64,000 nt of DNA from Xestospongia muta (taxonomy: Eukaryota; Porifera; Demospongiae; Haplosclerida; Petrosiidae). Positions 21,286 to 32,565 of this stretch are shown in pieces. Within the stretch, counting starts at the first letter, position 1; every line of letters begins with the position of its first letter. The stretch covers positions 7,428,923 to 7,492,922 of the forward strand of contig OY848922.1 in the NCBI GenBank assembly GCA_963693285.1. Direction: 5' to 3'. The notes beneath the pieces were generated by a model. It saw only the letters and a list, made by a program, of their open reading frames with translations. It was not told the DNA's origin and ran no database searches. The translations under genes and the position numbers were made by a program.

Positions 21286-22287
21286 ATGGGTAAACCATGT
21301 GGTTTCATTGATAGTATGGGTTCTTGCAGTAAGGCATGGTTACAGTTTATCTTTCCAGCCTATATTTGGTTTATTCTATTACTTATCATAATATTGCTAC
21401 AATATTCTAGCAAAGTGGTTCGACTTGTTGGAAGACAATCAATTCCTGTATTAGCCACCACAATACTTCTCTCTTATACCAAACTGATACGCATTGTCTT
21501 CCAAGTCCTTCATGACACTAATGTCCAATGTAGTGGTAAGAATAATGTCACATTATTGAGGTGGTACATTGATGCTAATGTCCAATATGTAAGAGGTTGT
21601 CATATAACATTGTTCCTGTTCTCACTGACTGTACTAACTTTACTAATTATACCATACACCTTCTACCTTCTTACTATACCATTATTTGAAGGACCTCTAT
21701 CAAAGTTCATGTATTGCTGCCATAGATTGTCAACATATATGAAGCCTTTCTTTGATGCACATGGAGGTCCATATAAGGACAGGTGTCGGTTGTGGACTAG
21801 ATTTTTACTCCTAGTTCGTGTTATCTTAGCATTGGTTGTGTCTCTAGATAATGAGGCTAATGAAAGCTTAGATGTGTTAACATCTCTTCTAATTGACAGT
21901 ATGTTTATGCATTATATTTTAAATGGAATATATCGACATTTTCCTTTAGGCTTTCTGGAAGAGTTTTTCATTCTTAATCTCATGTTTATGGCTTATATGA
22001 ATGTACGAACTTCAAATGACAATGACAAATTAAAAGGACAAGTGTCAAGTATTGTTTTAGTATCAATATCATTTGTTGTATTTTGTGGTATTATAATTTA
22101 TCATGTCCGGGATCGTCTGTTAAAATCTCGCTTGCAACAACCAATTACAAAAGTCAAGAATATATTGAAGAAACCTCTACCATGTTCTAGTTCTAATGAT
22201 ATGGAGCTTCCTTTAATAGATCCAGGATTATTTGATGTTGAAAGGAGATCTATTTCAATGTCAGTGGTGTCAGTGGAAATGAAATGA
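21286..22287 (+). CDS. Membrane-domain-only copy 1 (about 333 aa, tail truncated)
   Basis: It begins MGKPCGF at an ATG in good context (AACCATGGG); an in-frame ATG lies 12 bases upstream (21274). The protein starts at the loop before helix 2 (GSCSKAWLQF) and carries helices 2-8 with FDAHGGPYKD. The signal peptide, beta-helix, Cys-rich module and helix 1 are all absent. The frame ends at a TGA that replaces the CGA codon of KRESILF in relatives, removing the last ten residues; a decayed ESILYDQDY stretch follows. The open frame over 330 codons may reflect constraint or youth. Without a signal peptide it would have to insert by internal helices. It may well be a pseudogene. Confidence 0.55.
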   Translation: MGKPCGFIDSMGSCSKAWLQFIFPAYIWFILLLIIILLQYSSKVVRLVGRQSIPVLATTILLSYTKLIRIVFQVLHDTNVQCSGKNNVTLLRWYIDANVQYVRGCHITLFLFSLTVLTLLIIPYTFYLLTIPLFEGPLSKFMYCCHRLSTYMKPFFDAHGGPYKDRCRLWTRFLLLVRVILALVVSLDNEANESLDVLTSLLIDSMFMHYILNGIYRHFPLGFLEEFFILNLMFMAYMNVRTSNDNDKLKGQVSSIVLVSISFVVFCGIIIYHVRDRLLKSRLQQPITKVKNILKKPLPCSSSNDMELPLIDPGLFDVERRSISMSVVSVEMK

Positions 22288-23002
22288 GAATCAATACTGT
22301 ATGATCAAGATTATTAGTGCTGCTGAAATTTGTGTTAATTATATGTATTGTTGTTTAGTGTTGTAAAAATAATGGATTTGTATTTTAGTTATTGTTATTG
22401 TTATTGTAAAGCATTTGTAATAATTACCGTTTTAGTTATTAATTGTTCACAAAAACTCCAAGAATTTTATTTTTAGTTATAGTAATAGGTAGTTAGTTGT
22501 TATTATAAATCAATAAACCAAAGAAGATAATGAAATTACTATACATGCTAAATATGCAAGTAATCCTTGTTATTTTTGAGTAATACTTCACTTTCAAGAT
22601 TATTCCCACTTGATTGTTACTTTAGTTTGTGTTTAACTTTTTACACATTTGAATGGTTAACTGATCCAATTGTGCAAAATCTGCAAATGAAATTGCTAAA
22701 ATTCACAACTACTTTTGTGCAATTTAGTTTTTGTTATTAATTGTTATTAATTTTAAATCAGTTATAGTTTGTTTTTGTTAACAATAATGATTTGGCCATT
22801 ACAAAAATAGTTTTAGTTATTAGTAAACAATTACAATGCTATTGTTGTCATGTTCTGTTTTAACAATTGACTTAATTGACAAGTAACACTTATTCAGATT
22901 ATTTCTGTATGTCTAACCTGACCAATGACAGGGACATAAAAAGACATAGAAACTATCTAAGATATTAAATGAGTGCAGGGGTGGAGGAACATCTTCGAAT
23001 TA

Positions 23003-23035
23003 GGGGGGGGGGGGAACCAAAGGAGGGGGTCTGGG
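23003..23035 (+). other. G-rich patch, copy 2
   Basis: A run of twelve G followed by GGAGGGGG and TCTGGG, equivalent to the patch in the first tandem unit. G-run lengths differ between the two copies, as expected for slippage. Confidence 0.55.
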
Positions 23036-23141
23036 ATACAGCCCCCAGAAGCTGACTTTATTGAATGTTCACTGGCTTTACTTTATTTAACTGGCCAAGT
23101 GATATTCAATGTGACAATGAGTTTGATTAATGCCTATAACC

Positions 23142-24137
23142 ATGGGTAAACCATGTGGTTTCATTGATAGTATGGGTTCTGGGGCATGGCTACAGTTTAT
23201 CTTCCCAGCCTATATTTGGTTTATTCTATTACTTATCATAGTATTGCTACAATATTCTAGCAAAGTGGTTCGACTTGTTGGAAGACAAGCAATTCCTGTA
23301 TTAGCTACCACAATGCTTCTCTCTTATACCAAACAGATATGCATTGTCTTCCAAGTCCTTCATGACACTAATGTCCAATGTAGTGGTAAGAATAATGTCA
23401 CATTATTGAGGTGGTACATTGATGCTAATGTCCAATATGTAAGAGGTTGTCATATAACATTGTTCCTGTTCTCAGTGGCTGTACTAATTTTACTTATTAT
23501 TCCATACACCTTCTACCTTCTTACTATACCATTATTTGAAGGACCTCTATCAAAGTACATGTGTTGCTGCCATAGATTGTCAACATATATGAAGCCTTTC
23601 TTTGATGCATATGGAGGTCCATATAAGGACAGGTGTCGGTTGTGGACTAGATTTTTACTCCTAGTTTGTGTTATCTTAGCATTGGTTGTGTCTCTAGATA
23701 ATGAGGCTAATGAAAGCTTAGATGTGTTAACATCTCTTCTAATTGACAGTATGTTTATGCATTATATTTTAAACGGAATATATCGACATTTTCCTTTAGG
23801 CTGTCTGGAAGAGTTTTTCATTCTTAATCTCATGTTTATGGCTTATATGAATGTGCGAACTTCAAATGACAATGACAAATTAAAAGGACAAGTGTCAAGT
23901 ATTGTTTTAGTATCAATATCATTTGTCGTATTTTGTGGTATTATAGTTTATCATGTCTGGGATCGTCTGTTAAAATCTCGCTTGCGACAACCAATTACAA
24001 AAGTCAAGAATATATTGAAGAAACCTCTACCATGTTCTAGTTCTAATGATATGGAGCTTCCTTTAATAAATCCAGGATTATTTGATGTTGAAAGGAGATC
24101 TATTTCAATGTCAGTGGTGTCAGTGGAAATGAAATGA
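23142..24137 (+). CDS. Membrane-domain-only copy 2 (about 331 aa, tail truncated)
   Basis: Tandem twin of the frame at 21286-22287, again starting MGKPCGF at ACCATGGG (upstream ATG at 23130). It lacks the two residues CSK after GS and keeps the full FDAYGGPYKD signature, YMCCC and the seven remaining helices. It carries the same CGA to TGA change in the tail codon, so the stop predates the tandem duplication. Codon differences from its twin are few. Whether it is expressed cannot be judged from sequence. Confidence 0.55.
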   Translation: MGKPCGFIDSMGSGAWLQFIFPAYIWFILLLIIVLLQYSSKVVRLVGRQAIPVLATTMLLSYTKQICIVFQVLHDTNVQCSGKNNVTLLRWYIDANVQYVRGCHITLFLFSVAVLILLIIPYTFYLLTIPLFEGPLSKYMCCCHRLSTYMKPFFDAYGGPYKDRCRLWTRFLLLVCVILALVVSLDNEANESLDVLTSLLIDSMFMHYILNGIYRHFPLGCLEEFFILNLMFMAYMNVRTSNDNDKLKGQVSSIVLVSISFVVFCGIIVYHVWDRLLKSRLRQPITKVKNILKKPLPCSSSNDMELPLINPGLFDVERRSISMSVVSVEMK

Positions 24138-24804
24138 GAATCAATACTGTATGATCAAGATTATTAGTGCTGCTGAAATTTGTGTTAATTATATGTATTG
24201 TTGTCTAGTGTTGTAAAAATAATGGATTTGTATTTTAGTTATTGTTATTGTTATTGTAAAGCATTTGTAATTATTACCGTTTTAGTTATTAATTTTTCAC
24301 AAAAATAGGTTTTTAGTTATTGTTATTATAAATCAATAAACTGAAGAAGATAAATTTACTACATGCTAAATATGCAAGTAATCCTTGAAAGTGAAGTATG
24401 TTTTATTAATACTTCTCTTTCAAGGTTATTGCCACTTAATTGTTATTTTAGTTTGTGTTTAACTTTTTACACATTTGAATGGTTAACTGATCTGATTGTG
24501 CAAAATCTGGAAATGAAATTGCTGAAATTCACAGCTACTTTTGTGCAATTTAGTTTTTGTTATTAATTGTTATTAATTTTAAATCAGTTATAGTTTGTTA
24601 TTGTTAACCATAATGATTTGGCCATTACAAAAATAGTTTTAGTTATTGGTAAACAATTGCAACACTATTGTTGTCATGTTCTGTTTTAACAATTGACTTA
24701 ATTGACAAGTGACACTTATTCAGATTATTTCTGTATGTTTTAAAGTGTAGGGTTTTAGGTGTTAGAAATTTTGAATGTAGGATTTAGACTTTTTCATATA
24801 GCAA

Positions 24805-25006
24805 TGTGTACAATTTATCTTTCCAGGTTATGTTTGGATTCTCCTAATAATCATCTTCATAATAAGAATATTCAAGAAAAGGTGATTATTATTAATATTA
24901 ACAGAATATTTTAGTAAAGTGGTTCAACTTGTGTGAAAACAAATAATTTCAGTACTAAATACTATGATTTCTCTCTCTTATACAAAACTAATACAAAAGG
25001 GGTTGT
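24805..25006 (+). pseudogene. Membrane-domain relic, helices 2-3
   Basis: Fragments matching TTTATCTTTCCAG (QFVFP), TATGTTTGGATTCT (YVW), TTTAGTAAAGTGGTTCAACTTG and TCTCTCTCTTATACAAAACTAATAC are recognisable, with indels and stops. It is followed directly by a collagen-domain relic on the other strand. Confidence 0.75.
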
Positions 25007-25011
25007 TCTTT

Positions 25012-25177
25012 GATGGATTCATAGACTACTTTACTATAGTCAAGTATCCATAATATTTTTACTCTAGTTCATGATCAAGGGTAAGTTACTTTAGCTGGTA
25101 GTAATGTAGTACATACACAAGGAACATTGTAGTTTTAAGTAGTTCCACAGAAGTCCTGTTGTTGATTTGCCACTGGA
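25012..25177 (-). pseudogene. Spongin-collagen-domain relic 2
   Basis: Antisense match to the same part of the gene at 60999-61923 as relic 1 (TCAAGTATCCATA, TTACTTTAGCTGGTA, CACAAGGAACATT), but only about 165 bases long. It sits at the head of the upstream cassette of gene 2, as relic 1 does for gene 1. Confidence 0.7.
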
Positions 25178-28100
25178 TGTGTAGTACATAGACATTGATT
25201 TCCTGATTGTTTTAATACTGAAGACTACAAATAAACTTTAATTTATTACTTAGTTTACTGACTAATGGACTGTACTTTAACTATTGTGGTTTATTGACTA
25301 GAAAAATAACACACAAGCTTTTGACTTCCTAATTAGGTTACTATTAAAGTACACACTATACATAATATACTTTGACTATACTCTATTGTATATGTGATTG
25401 ATATACTGCTTATCACTACAGACAGTACATATGATGAGAGCATCACTTTAGTGTGATTATAACCTGATATTAACTATGCATCATTAGTAGTGGGTGTAAA
25501 GACTATATATATGTGTGTGTGTGTGTATGTATATATATATATATATATATAATTCACTAAAATCATTAATTAGTTGATTTAATCAATATATGGTTATACT
25601 GGTTACATTTAGCAAACTTATTTCATGCAAAAAGTAAACATCATAATGTTTACATTATTAACCTATTACTATTGATTTGGGCCAGAGCTGTTAGTAAGGA
25701 GTTCATTACAAGTAAGTTATTAGTCCAAGAATCTCAGTCATATTGTTAAGTAACGATGTATTTAAGATGGTAATGTTAACATATTCTTATCACACAGGTC
25801 TATAATATTAACAAGAAAGGAAGATATGTATCTGCTACATTCCAGTGGTAATACATTCATATAACATAGACTTGCAGACTTACATTCTATTTTTGTTACA
25901 TTTTCATATCAATATGACAAAATGGCCATGGACAGAATTAAATTGGTAATTGATTGGATAATACATTCAAACATATGCTTCAACGTATTTATATTTATGT
26001 AGATATATTTTATTAATACTTTTAATAGACAAAACAGTGTTAATTCTGACAATATTTGCTGATTACATGTCATTCATATAATTGTTATATCTTATATATA
26101 ATAGTAGTGTAGTAAGAATAATAAGATAATTGTATTGTCTCAACAATTATTTTATACAATATTCCATTTACTGTGTCATTGCTAGCTAGTGAGTATATTA
26201 ATTATAAAGTTATCATTTCTATTATAATAAACAGTTAATGTTTATGTAAATCTTGTGACAGATCACTTGACAACTACAAATAATGTACTAGACACCTCTT
26301 CTTTACTCGCCATGTGACTCCTTATCACAACAGATCTAGACACCTGACACAAAGTAAAAAATACAAAACAAGCTCACAGACAATAGTAATATTACAGTAC
26401 AACAATATGTGTTAATAGTAGTGGGTATATATATAGACTACATCTCTAATAAATTGTTTATTTTGTTTGATGCAATAAAAATACTACAGTCTGTGCATTA
26501 AAGATTTAACTATCAAAATGTTAACTTAAAAATTCACATCAATATGATATCACTGCTATAGAGTCAAATTTAACAGTCACACTGTAAAAATCAATTAATC
26601 AATATATTGTTATCTGGTTGCATTAACTAAAGTTATTTCATGCAAAAAAGTAAACAACATAATGTTTAGATTACCAGTGTATTTTGAAATTAACTGTTCA
26701 AGCTCAGTATTTATTGAACTAATGAAGATTGTAAAACATCTGAGCAGGAGATGTTACTATGGAGTTCTACACATACTTCAAAGGATTTAAATTTATGGAT
26801 TAATGAAACAAAAATGTCGATAAACATTTTAAAATAATTATCTACCAGGTGATATACTACTGTGTTAATGTTTTTAGATATGTATTTGTATGTTTCTTCA
26901 CGTAGATATATGGGAATGATCCTGGTATATTAGTCAATTAGACTTGTGTTAATTCTAACAATACTACATCTAGTTATAGATTATTTGAGTATTACAAACA
27001 GTGTACAGGTCAATTCTTACTTCATTGTACATGTGACTGCTTATCATAACAGACATATGACACAAAACAATCTTATAATATGATCACAGTCAATAATATG
27101 GTACAACAACATGTATGATTAGTAGTGGGTGTACAAACTATATGATTTGTTGATTGATTATCTGATTGGTTTATTTAATCAATATGTGTTTATCTTGTTG
27201 CATTTAGCAAACCTATTAGATGCAAAAGATAAACAACATAATGTTTTGATTACTAATGTATTTTGGAATTGACTGTTAATGTAGTCATTATTGCTTGATC
27301 TAATAAGGTTTTGAAAATGTTAAGCCAGGACTGTTACTATAGGGTAGAATTTTACATATAAGACAATGTATTTTGAGTTTATCATACACTTCAGTGTATT
27401 TTGTATAGATTGATGCAACTAAGACATTCAAGCATCATTTAAATAACTTTAGTCTAACATTGATGTACTACTAATACATATAACACCTTTCAAATCTTTC
27501 AGATAAGATTCTTCACCAACATATATAAGAGTGATACTGATATATTAGTATGTATTGTTAATGTAAATTATTCACCTTAATATGACATAACAGTCTAGTG
27601 TTAATTCTGACAACATTTGATGATTACATGTCATTCATATAAAAAGATACTTTATATATAAAATTAATGTAGTAAGAATAATAAGATAATTGTTTCATCT
27701 TAACAGTTACTTTATACAATGTTCCACTTACAGTGTTTTTGTTAGCTAGTGAGTACATTAATTATATAAATTTACATTTCTTTTATAACAAGCAGTTAAT
27801 GTTTATGGACATCTTGTGACAAATCACTTTACAGCGACAAATAGTGTACAGATCACCTCTTACTTCACTGTACATGTAACTGCTTATCATAACAGACACA
27901 TGACACAAAAAATCTTTTAATGTGATCATAGTCAATAATATGGTTCAGCAACATGTATGATTAGTAGTGGGTGTACGAATACATCAATAAAAAATGGTTC
28001 ATTTAGCTTAGAAATTTAGTTATACAGTTTTCTCCACTAGTAAATATAAGAGTGGCTGCTATATAATATATCTTAAGTCAGTCAGTGTCTACTATTTTCT

Positions 28101-28300
28101 TTACAATATACTCAATACAGGGAAAGAATACTACAGTCAAAGCATTACAGATTTATATCACAAAAATTTTAGATTCAAAATTATGCGATATTATTACTAT
28201 ATATTATAGTGTTCTTATTGGTCATATGTAGCAGTAGTGGAAGCTAAGTCTCTCGTCGTCGTATGCAGACAAAACTATTTTCAGTGCTATACTCATATAT
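25178..28300. repeat. Upstream intergenic repeat block of gene 2
   Basis: Single-pass version of the module block seen at 3.7-8.3 kb, with TAGTGGGTGTA-type markers at about 25.49, 26.42, 27.12 and 27.96 kb. A (TG)n(TA)n microsatellite occupies 25505-25552. No gene was seen. Confidence 0.8.
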
Positions 28301-28417
28301 ACACTTACTATTTGTTAAACAAACAGCGACATATATTATATTGATTTTACTTCTGAGATGATTGTTATAAGTTATCTTTTGATGAGAAAAGTAAATTATT
28401 TTAGATGATGTTATCGA

Positions 28418-28480
28418 CACGTGCCGTCTTTCAAACTTTAAAGTAGACAATATTGTTTAAATAGTGTATTTTATATAAAA
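28418..28480 (+). promoter_or_regulatory. Putative core promoter of gene 2
   Basis: CACGTG at 28418-28423 and TATATAAAA at 28472-28480, followed by GTCCATAACGATCTATTTCGG. The layout matches the other intact genes, with the start codon about 170 bases downstream. Confidence 0.5.
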
Positions 28481-28647
28481 GGAAGTCCATAACGATCTAT
28501 TTCGGAGATCAATCGAATTTTACTTAACATCTGTTTGATCGTCTTAACGAACAAAAAAAGTAACAAAATCTAGATTTCCTATTATTTAAATATTGTCACA
28601 AACGTCAGACAGTATTTCATTCACCTACTATTAAACACTTTGCCGTC

Positions 28648-31600
28648 ATGAGCTGGTGTCATATCTATTATATAACATCAGTTATACTGTATATCTACAG
28701 TGGATATGTTACTGCTTCTGAGTATTATGTCTCTGCAGCTCCTAATGAAGAAGATTGTCCTACTGGTGATTTACCTTGTCAGGACCTCTCCTACTATATT
28801 ACTGATTATCCGTCTTACTTCACTAATGATGCCATCTTCTACTTCCTAGAGGGAACTCATACTCTACAAGGTATATTAAATATCAGCAATGTAAGTAATA
28901 TAACTCTACAGGGACTGGGTCATATAGAACAAGGCTTTCATGAGACAGTTATGCAATCCACCTCAGTAATAAGTTGTAGTGATAGCAACAAAACTGGTAT
29001 ACGATTTAGTAGTAGTGGAAATATTGCAATTAAATCATTAACAATAGCAAACTGTGGGTTTGATAATTATATCAGTCACCAAGAACTCCCTCGTAATCCC
29101 TGTGGATATTACTGGTATCAGCATCATAGAGTTAGCTTGTTTTTTGTTGACATCAATAGTGTCACGTTAGAATATGTATCAGTCCAGAATAGTTCAGGTA
29201 ATGGACTCGTTCTAGTTAACGCTTTTGATGTATTAATTGATAATTCCTCATTTGCTAATAATGGAGATCTGGAGACCTTTTCAGGCAACACACTGATTGT
29301 CTATGATGACCAGTTTAATAGACTCTCTAAAGTTGTTATTTGGAAATCAAAATTTACACTGGGACTAGGATATGGTATATATTTTCGGTATGCTAGTGAT
29401 AACGAAGCTGATGTAATCATAGAAAAAAGTATGTTTACATACAATTTTGCTTGGTCTGGAGGAGGAGTGAAAATTAGCTTGAGTGGAGGTGGCAGTATTG
29501 AGTTTAGTAACTGCACTATATACAACAATACAGCTTCGTCTGGAGGAGGAGTGGACATTTATTCATATGGGAATGGCAGTATTGAGTTTAATAACTGCAC
29601 TATATACAACAATACCGCTTGGTTTGCTGGAGGAGTGGACATTCATTCGAATGGGAATGGCAGTATTGAGTTTACTAACTGTAAAATATACAATAATGTT
29701 GCTCAGTATAGTGGAGGAGGAGTCTACTTTTTTTCGGTCATTGAAAGTGGTAGTATTGAGTTTTTTAACTGCTCTATATACAACAATTCTGCTCAGTTTG
29801 GAGGAGGAGTGTACAATTATATCTACCGAGAAAGTGGTCATACTGCGTTTATTAACTGCATTATAAATTATAATAGCGCTCAGTATTATGGAGGAGGAGT
29901 ATATATTTATTTGAATATAGAAAGTGGTAGCAATGAGTTCAATAACTGCACTATATCCCACAATACTGCAAAGTTTGGATCAGGTGTGTTTCTCAGGTTT
30001 TTTCGAGCAACTTCAATTTCAACAGGTATCTTTCATTTCACAAATGTTTTAATTCAATTCAATGAAGTAATCAATAAGCTTGATGAAAATAATAGAAAAT
30101 ATCAATCTGCTGTGGTATTAATCAATACTAATGATATTATATTTGACAAAATTGAAGTTAGTAATCATAACACAAATGGTTTGGTTGGTGACAATAGTCT
30201 AATAACATTTGATGGACATAACATGTTTGTAAACAATTCTGGCATTTATGGTGGAGGTATTGCTTTATATGATTCCTCCCAATTACTACTAAATCAAAAT
30301 GCAAACATATCATTTGTCAATAATTATGCCAGTAAGTCAGGTGGAGGAATCTTTGTTTTTGATGTGGACCATACCACTGATTGTTCCTTTAAAGTTATTC
30401 CTTATCATTATCCTAATGATACTAAAACAGTGTTATATTTTGTCAATAATACAGCTGACATATCTGGTGATGTCCTATATGGTGGTAAAATTGATAATTG
30501 TACAAGCACATTTTACTTTGATCACCTATTTCACTATCCTCAACAGACAGGTCTATCAGTAGTGTCATCAGATCCTATTCAAGTCTGTTTTTGTGAATCA
30601 AAAATGCCAAATTGCTCTATTATAGCCATGAATGTAAGTGCAATACCTGGAGCTTATGTCATTGTATCACTAGCCACAGTTGGTATAAAAGATAGCTTAA
30701 CAGAGGGTGTGATAAAATTGAATTTATCAGAAAACTCATCCACTGTGCAATATGGCAACAATAGACTAAAAGCAAATTGTACTAATGTAACCTTCACATT
30801 AACAATAAACTCTTCATTGAACACAACACAAGTCTATGCTACACTTAACAATTCAATCAGTGAATGTTTACAAGATCCTTATGCAAAACTCATTGAAGTT
30901 ACCATTGAGTCCTGTCCAAATGGGTTTCCATTAGATAAAGGTACTTGTGTTTGTAGATCTGAATTAACTGAAGCTCCAATAACTTGTGATAATAAAACTC
31001 TAATGATAACTAGAAATAGTGATATGTGGATTGGTTATGAAAATGATTCAAACTGTCTTATTGTTTATTCTAACTGTCCCTTCCATTATTGTACTGACAG
31101 TAATATTACTTTTACACTTAACTCTCCTATTAAACAATGTCTTGATAATCGATCTGGCATACTCTGTGGACAATGTGCTAAAGGACTCAGTCTCATGTTA
31201 GGTTCTAATCAATGTGGACAATGTACTAATGACCACATAGTTCTTATCATTCCATTTGCTTTAGCTGGTATAGCACTGGTAGCTTTTGTTATTATTTTAA
31301 ACTTAACAGTGTCTGTGGGTACAATCAATGGACTTATTTTCTATGCTAATGTTGTCAAAATATATGAACACATCTTCTTTCCTAATGGTCACACAACATT
31401 TCTTAGTCAGTTCATTTCTTGGGTCAATCTTGATCTGGGTATTAACACATGTTTCTATCATGGTATGGATTCTTGCAGCAAAGCATGGCTTCAGTTTGTC
31501 TTTCCAGCATACATTTGGTTCATTTTAATACTTATTATAATATTATTACGATATTCTAGCAAAGTAGTTCGACTTGTTGGAAGACAAATAATTCCAGTAA

Positions 31601-32565
31601 TAGCAACTATGATTCTTCTCTCTTATACAAAACTAATACGCACTGTTGTCCAGGCTCTTTATTTTATCAAAATTCATTGTAGTGATGACATGAAAAATGA
31701 GACAACATTACTGAGGTGGTATTTTGATGCTAATGTCCATTATTTACAAGGTTGTCATCTATTATTGTTCCTGTTCTCACTGGCTGTACTCATTTTACTT
31801 ATTGTTCCATACACTTTCTACCTTCTTACTATACCATTATTTGAAGGACCTCTATCAAAGTACATGTGCTGCTGCCAAAAGTTATCAACATATATGAAGC
31901 CTTTCTTTGATGCATATGGAGGTCCATATAAGGATAAGCGTCGTTTTTGGACTGGATTTTTACTTCTGGTTCGTGTTATCTTAGCATTGACTGTGTCTCT
32001 AGATACTAAGTTTACTGTAAGCTTAGATGTGTTAACATCTATTTTAGTCATCATTATCTTCATGTATCGCATTTTGAAGGGGATATATCGACATATTCCT
32101 TTGGATTATCTAGAAGAATTTTTCATTCTTAACCTCATGTTTATGGTTTATATGAATGCAGAAATGTCAAATGACAATTACAATTCAGAAGGACAAGTGT
32201 CAATTGAATCAAATTGTCAATTTGATTCAATTGAAAAACAAAAATTCAAAAATTTAAAAAGACAATGGTCAAGTTTTGCTTTATTATTATTATCGTTTAT
32301 CGTATTCTGTGGTATTATATTATATCATGTCTGGGATCGTCTGATGTTCTATAATGTCTGGGATCGTCTCTTTAAGTTTCATTCGCAGCAACTAATTACA
32401 AAAGTCAAAAAAACATTGAAGAAATCTCCACCATCTACTTCTAATGACATGGAAATTCCTTTTATAAATTCAGGATCACATGATGTTGAAAGAAGATCTA
32501 TTTCAATGTCAGTAGTGACAGTGGAAATGAAACGAGAATCAATATTGTTTGATCAAGATGATTAG
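28648..32565 (+). CDS. Gene 2: short-repeat member, beta-helix 8-TM surface protein (1305 aa)
   Basis: It begins at the conserved MSWCHIYY. Signal peptide 1-23, N-terminal domain to about 250, only about six beta-helix repeats (about 264-446), a degenerate helix with HNMFVNNSGIYGGGIALY, a Cys-rich module (about 755-857; CVC, NRSGILCGQC), eight helices (about 862-1230) and a tail ending RESILFDQDD. Between helices 7 and 8 it has an insertion of about 20 residues not found in its paralogues. The insertion sits on a perfect DNA palindrome (32200-32234) and contains both the GQVS form of gene 4 and the KRQWSS form of genes 1 and 3, as if hybrid. No introns or frameshifts. Tail wording (DMEIP) pairs it with gene 4. 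Confidence 0.9.
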   Translation: MSWCHIYYITSVILYIYSGYVTASEYYVSAAPNEEDCPTGDLPCQDLSYYITDYPSYFTNDAIFYFLEGTHTLQGILNISNVSNITLQGLGHIEQGFHETVMQSTSVISCSDSNKTGIRFSSSGNIAIKSLTIANCGFDNYISHQELPRNPCGYYWYQHHRVSLFFVDINSVTLEYVSVQNSSGNGLVLVNAFDVLIDNSSFANNGDLETFSGNTLIVYDDQFNRLSKVVIWKSKFTLGLGYGIYFRYASDNEADVIIEKSMFTYNFAWSGGGVKISLSGGGSIEFSNCTIYNNTASSGGGVDIYSYGNGSIEFNNCTIYNNTAWFAGGVDIHSNGNGSIEFTNCKIYNNVAQYSGGGVYFFSVIESGSIEFFNCSIYNNSAQFGGGVYNYIYRESGHTAFINCIINYNSAQYYGGGVYIYLNIESGSNEFNNCTISHNTAKFGSGVFLRFFRATSISTGIFHFTNVLIQFNEVINKLDENNRKYQSAVVLINTNDIIFDKIEVSNHNTNGLVGDNSLITFDGHNMFVNNSGIYGGGIALYDSSQLLLNQNANISFVNNYASKSGGGIFVFDVDHTTDCSFKVIPYHYPNDTKTVLYFVNNTADISGDVLYGGKIDNCTSTFYFDHLFHYPQQTGLSVVSSDPIQVCFCESKMPNCSIIAMNVSAIPGAYVIVSLATVGIKDSLTEGVIKLNLSENSSTVQYGNNRLKANCTNVTFTLTINSSLNTTQVYATLNNSISECLQDPYAKLIEVTIESCPNGFPLDKGTCVCRSELTEAPITCDNKTLMITRNSDMWIGYENDSNCLIVYSNCPFHYCTDSNITFTLNSPIKQCLDNRSGILCGQCAKGLSLMLGSNQCGQCTNDHIVLIIPFALAGIALVAFVIILNLTVSVGTINGLIFYANVVKIYEHIFFPNGHTTFLSQFISWVNLDLGINTCFYHGMDSCSKAWLQFVFPAYIWFILILIIILLRYSSKVVRLVGRQIIPVIATMILLSYTKLIRTVVQALYFIKIHCSDDMKNETTLLRWYFDANVHYLQGCHLLLFLFSLAVLILLIVPYTFYLLTIPLFEGPLSKYMCCCQKLSTYMKPFFDAYGGPYKDKRRFWTGFLLLVRVILALTVSLDTKFTVSLDVLTSILVIIIFMYRILKGIYRHIPLDYLEEFFILNLMFMVYMNAEMSNDNYNSEGQVSIESNCQFDSIEKQKFKNLKRQWSSFALLLLSFIVFCGIILYHVWDRLMFYNVWDRLFKFHSQQLITKVKKTLKKSPPSTSNDMEIPFINSGSHDVERRSISMSVVTVEMKRESILFDQDD
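32200..32234. repeat. Perfect 35-bp palindrome inside gene 2
   Basis: Two 16-base arms (TCAATTGAATCAAATT and its inverse) around GTC, in frame in the helix 7-8 loop. It coincides with the gene 2-specific insertion, so the insertion probably arose by a hairpin-templated event. Confidence 0.85.

Larger units (their letters stand above)
21055..24738 (+). repeat. Tandem segmental duplication, two units of about 1.85 kb
   Basis: Unit 1 (about 21055-22912) and unit 2 (about 22913-24738) share every element in order: the ACCTGACCAATGACAGGGAC block, a G-rich patch, a membrane-domain reading frame, the 3' flank with AATAAA (22512-22517 and 24335-24340) and a closing CTTATTCAGATTATTTCTGT. Divergence is low. 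Confidence 0.9.
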
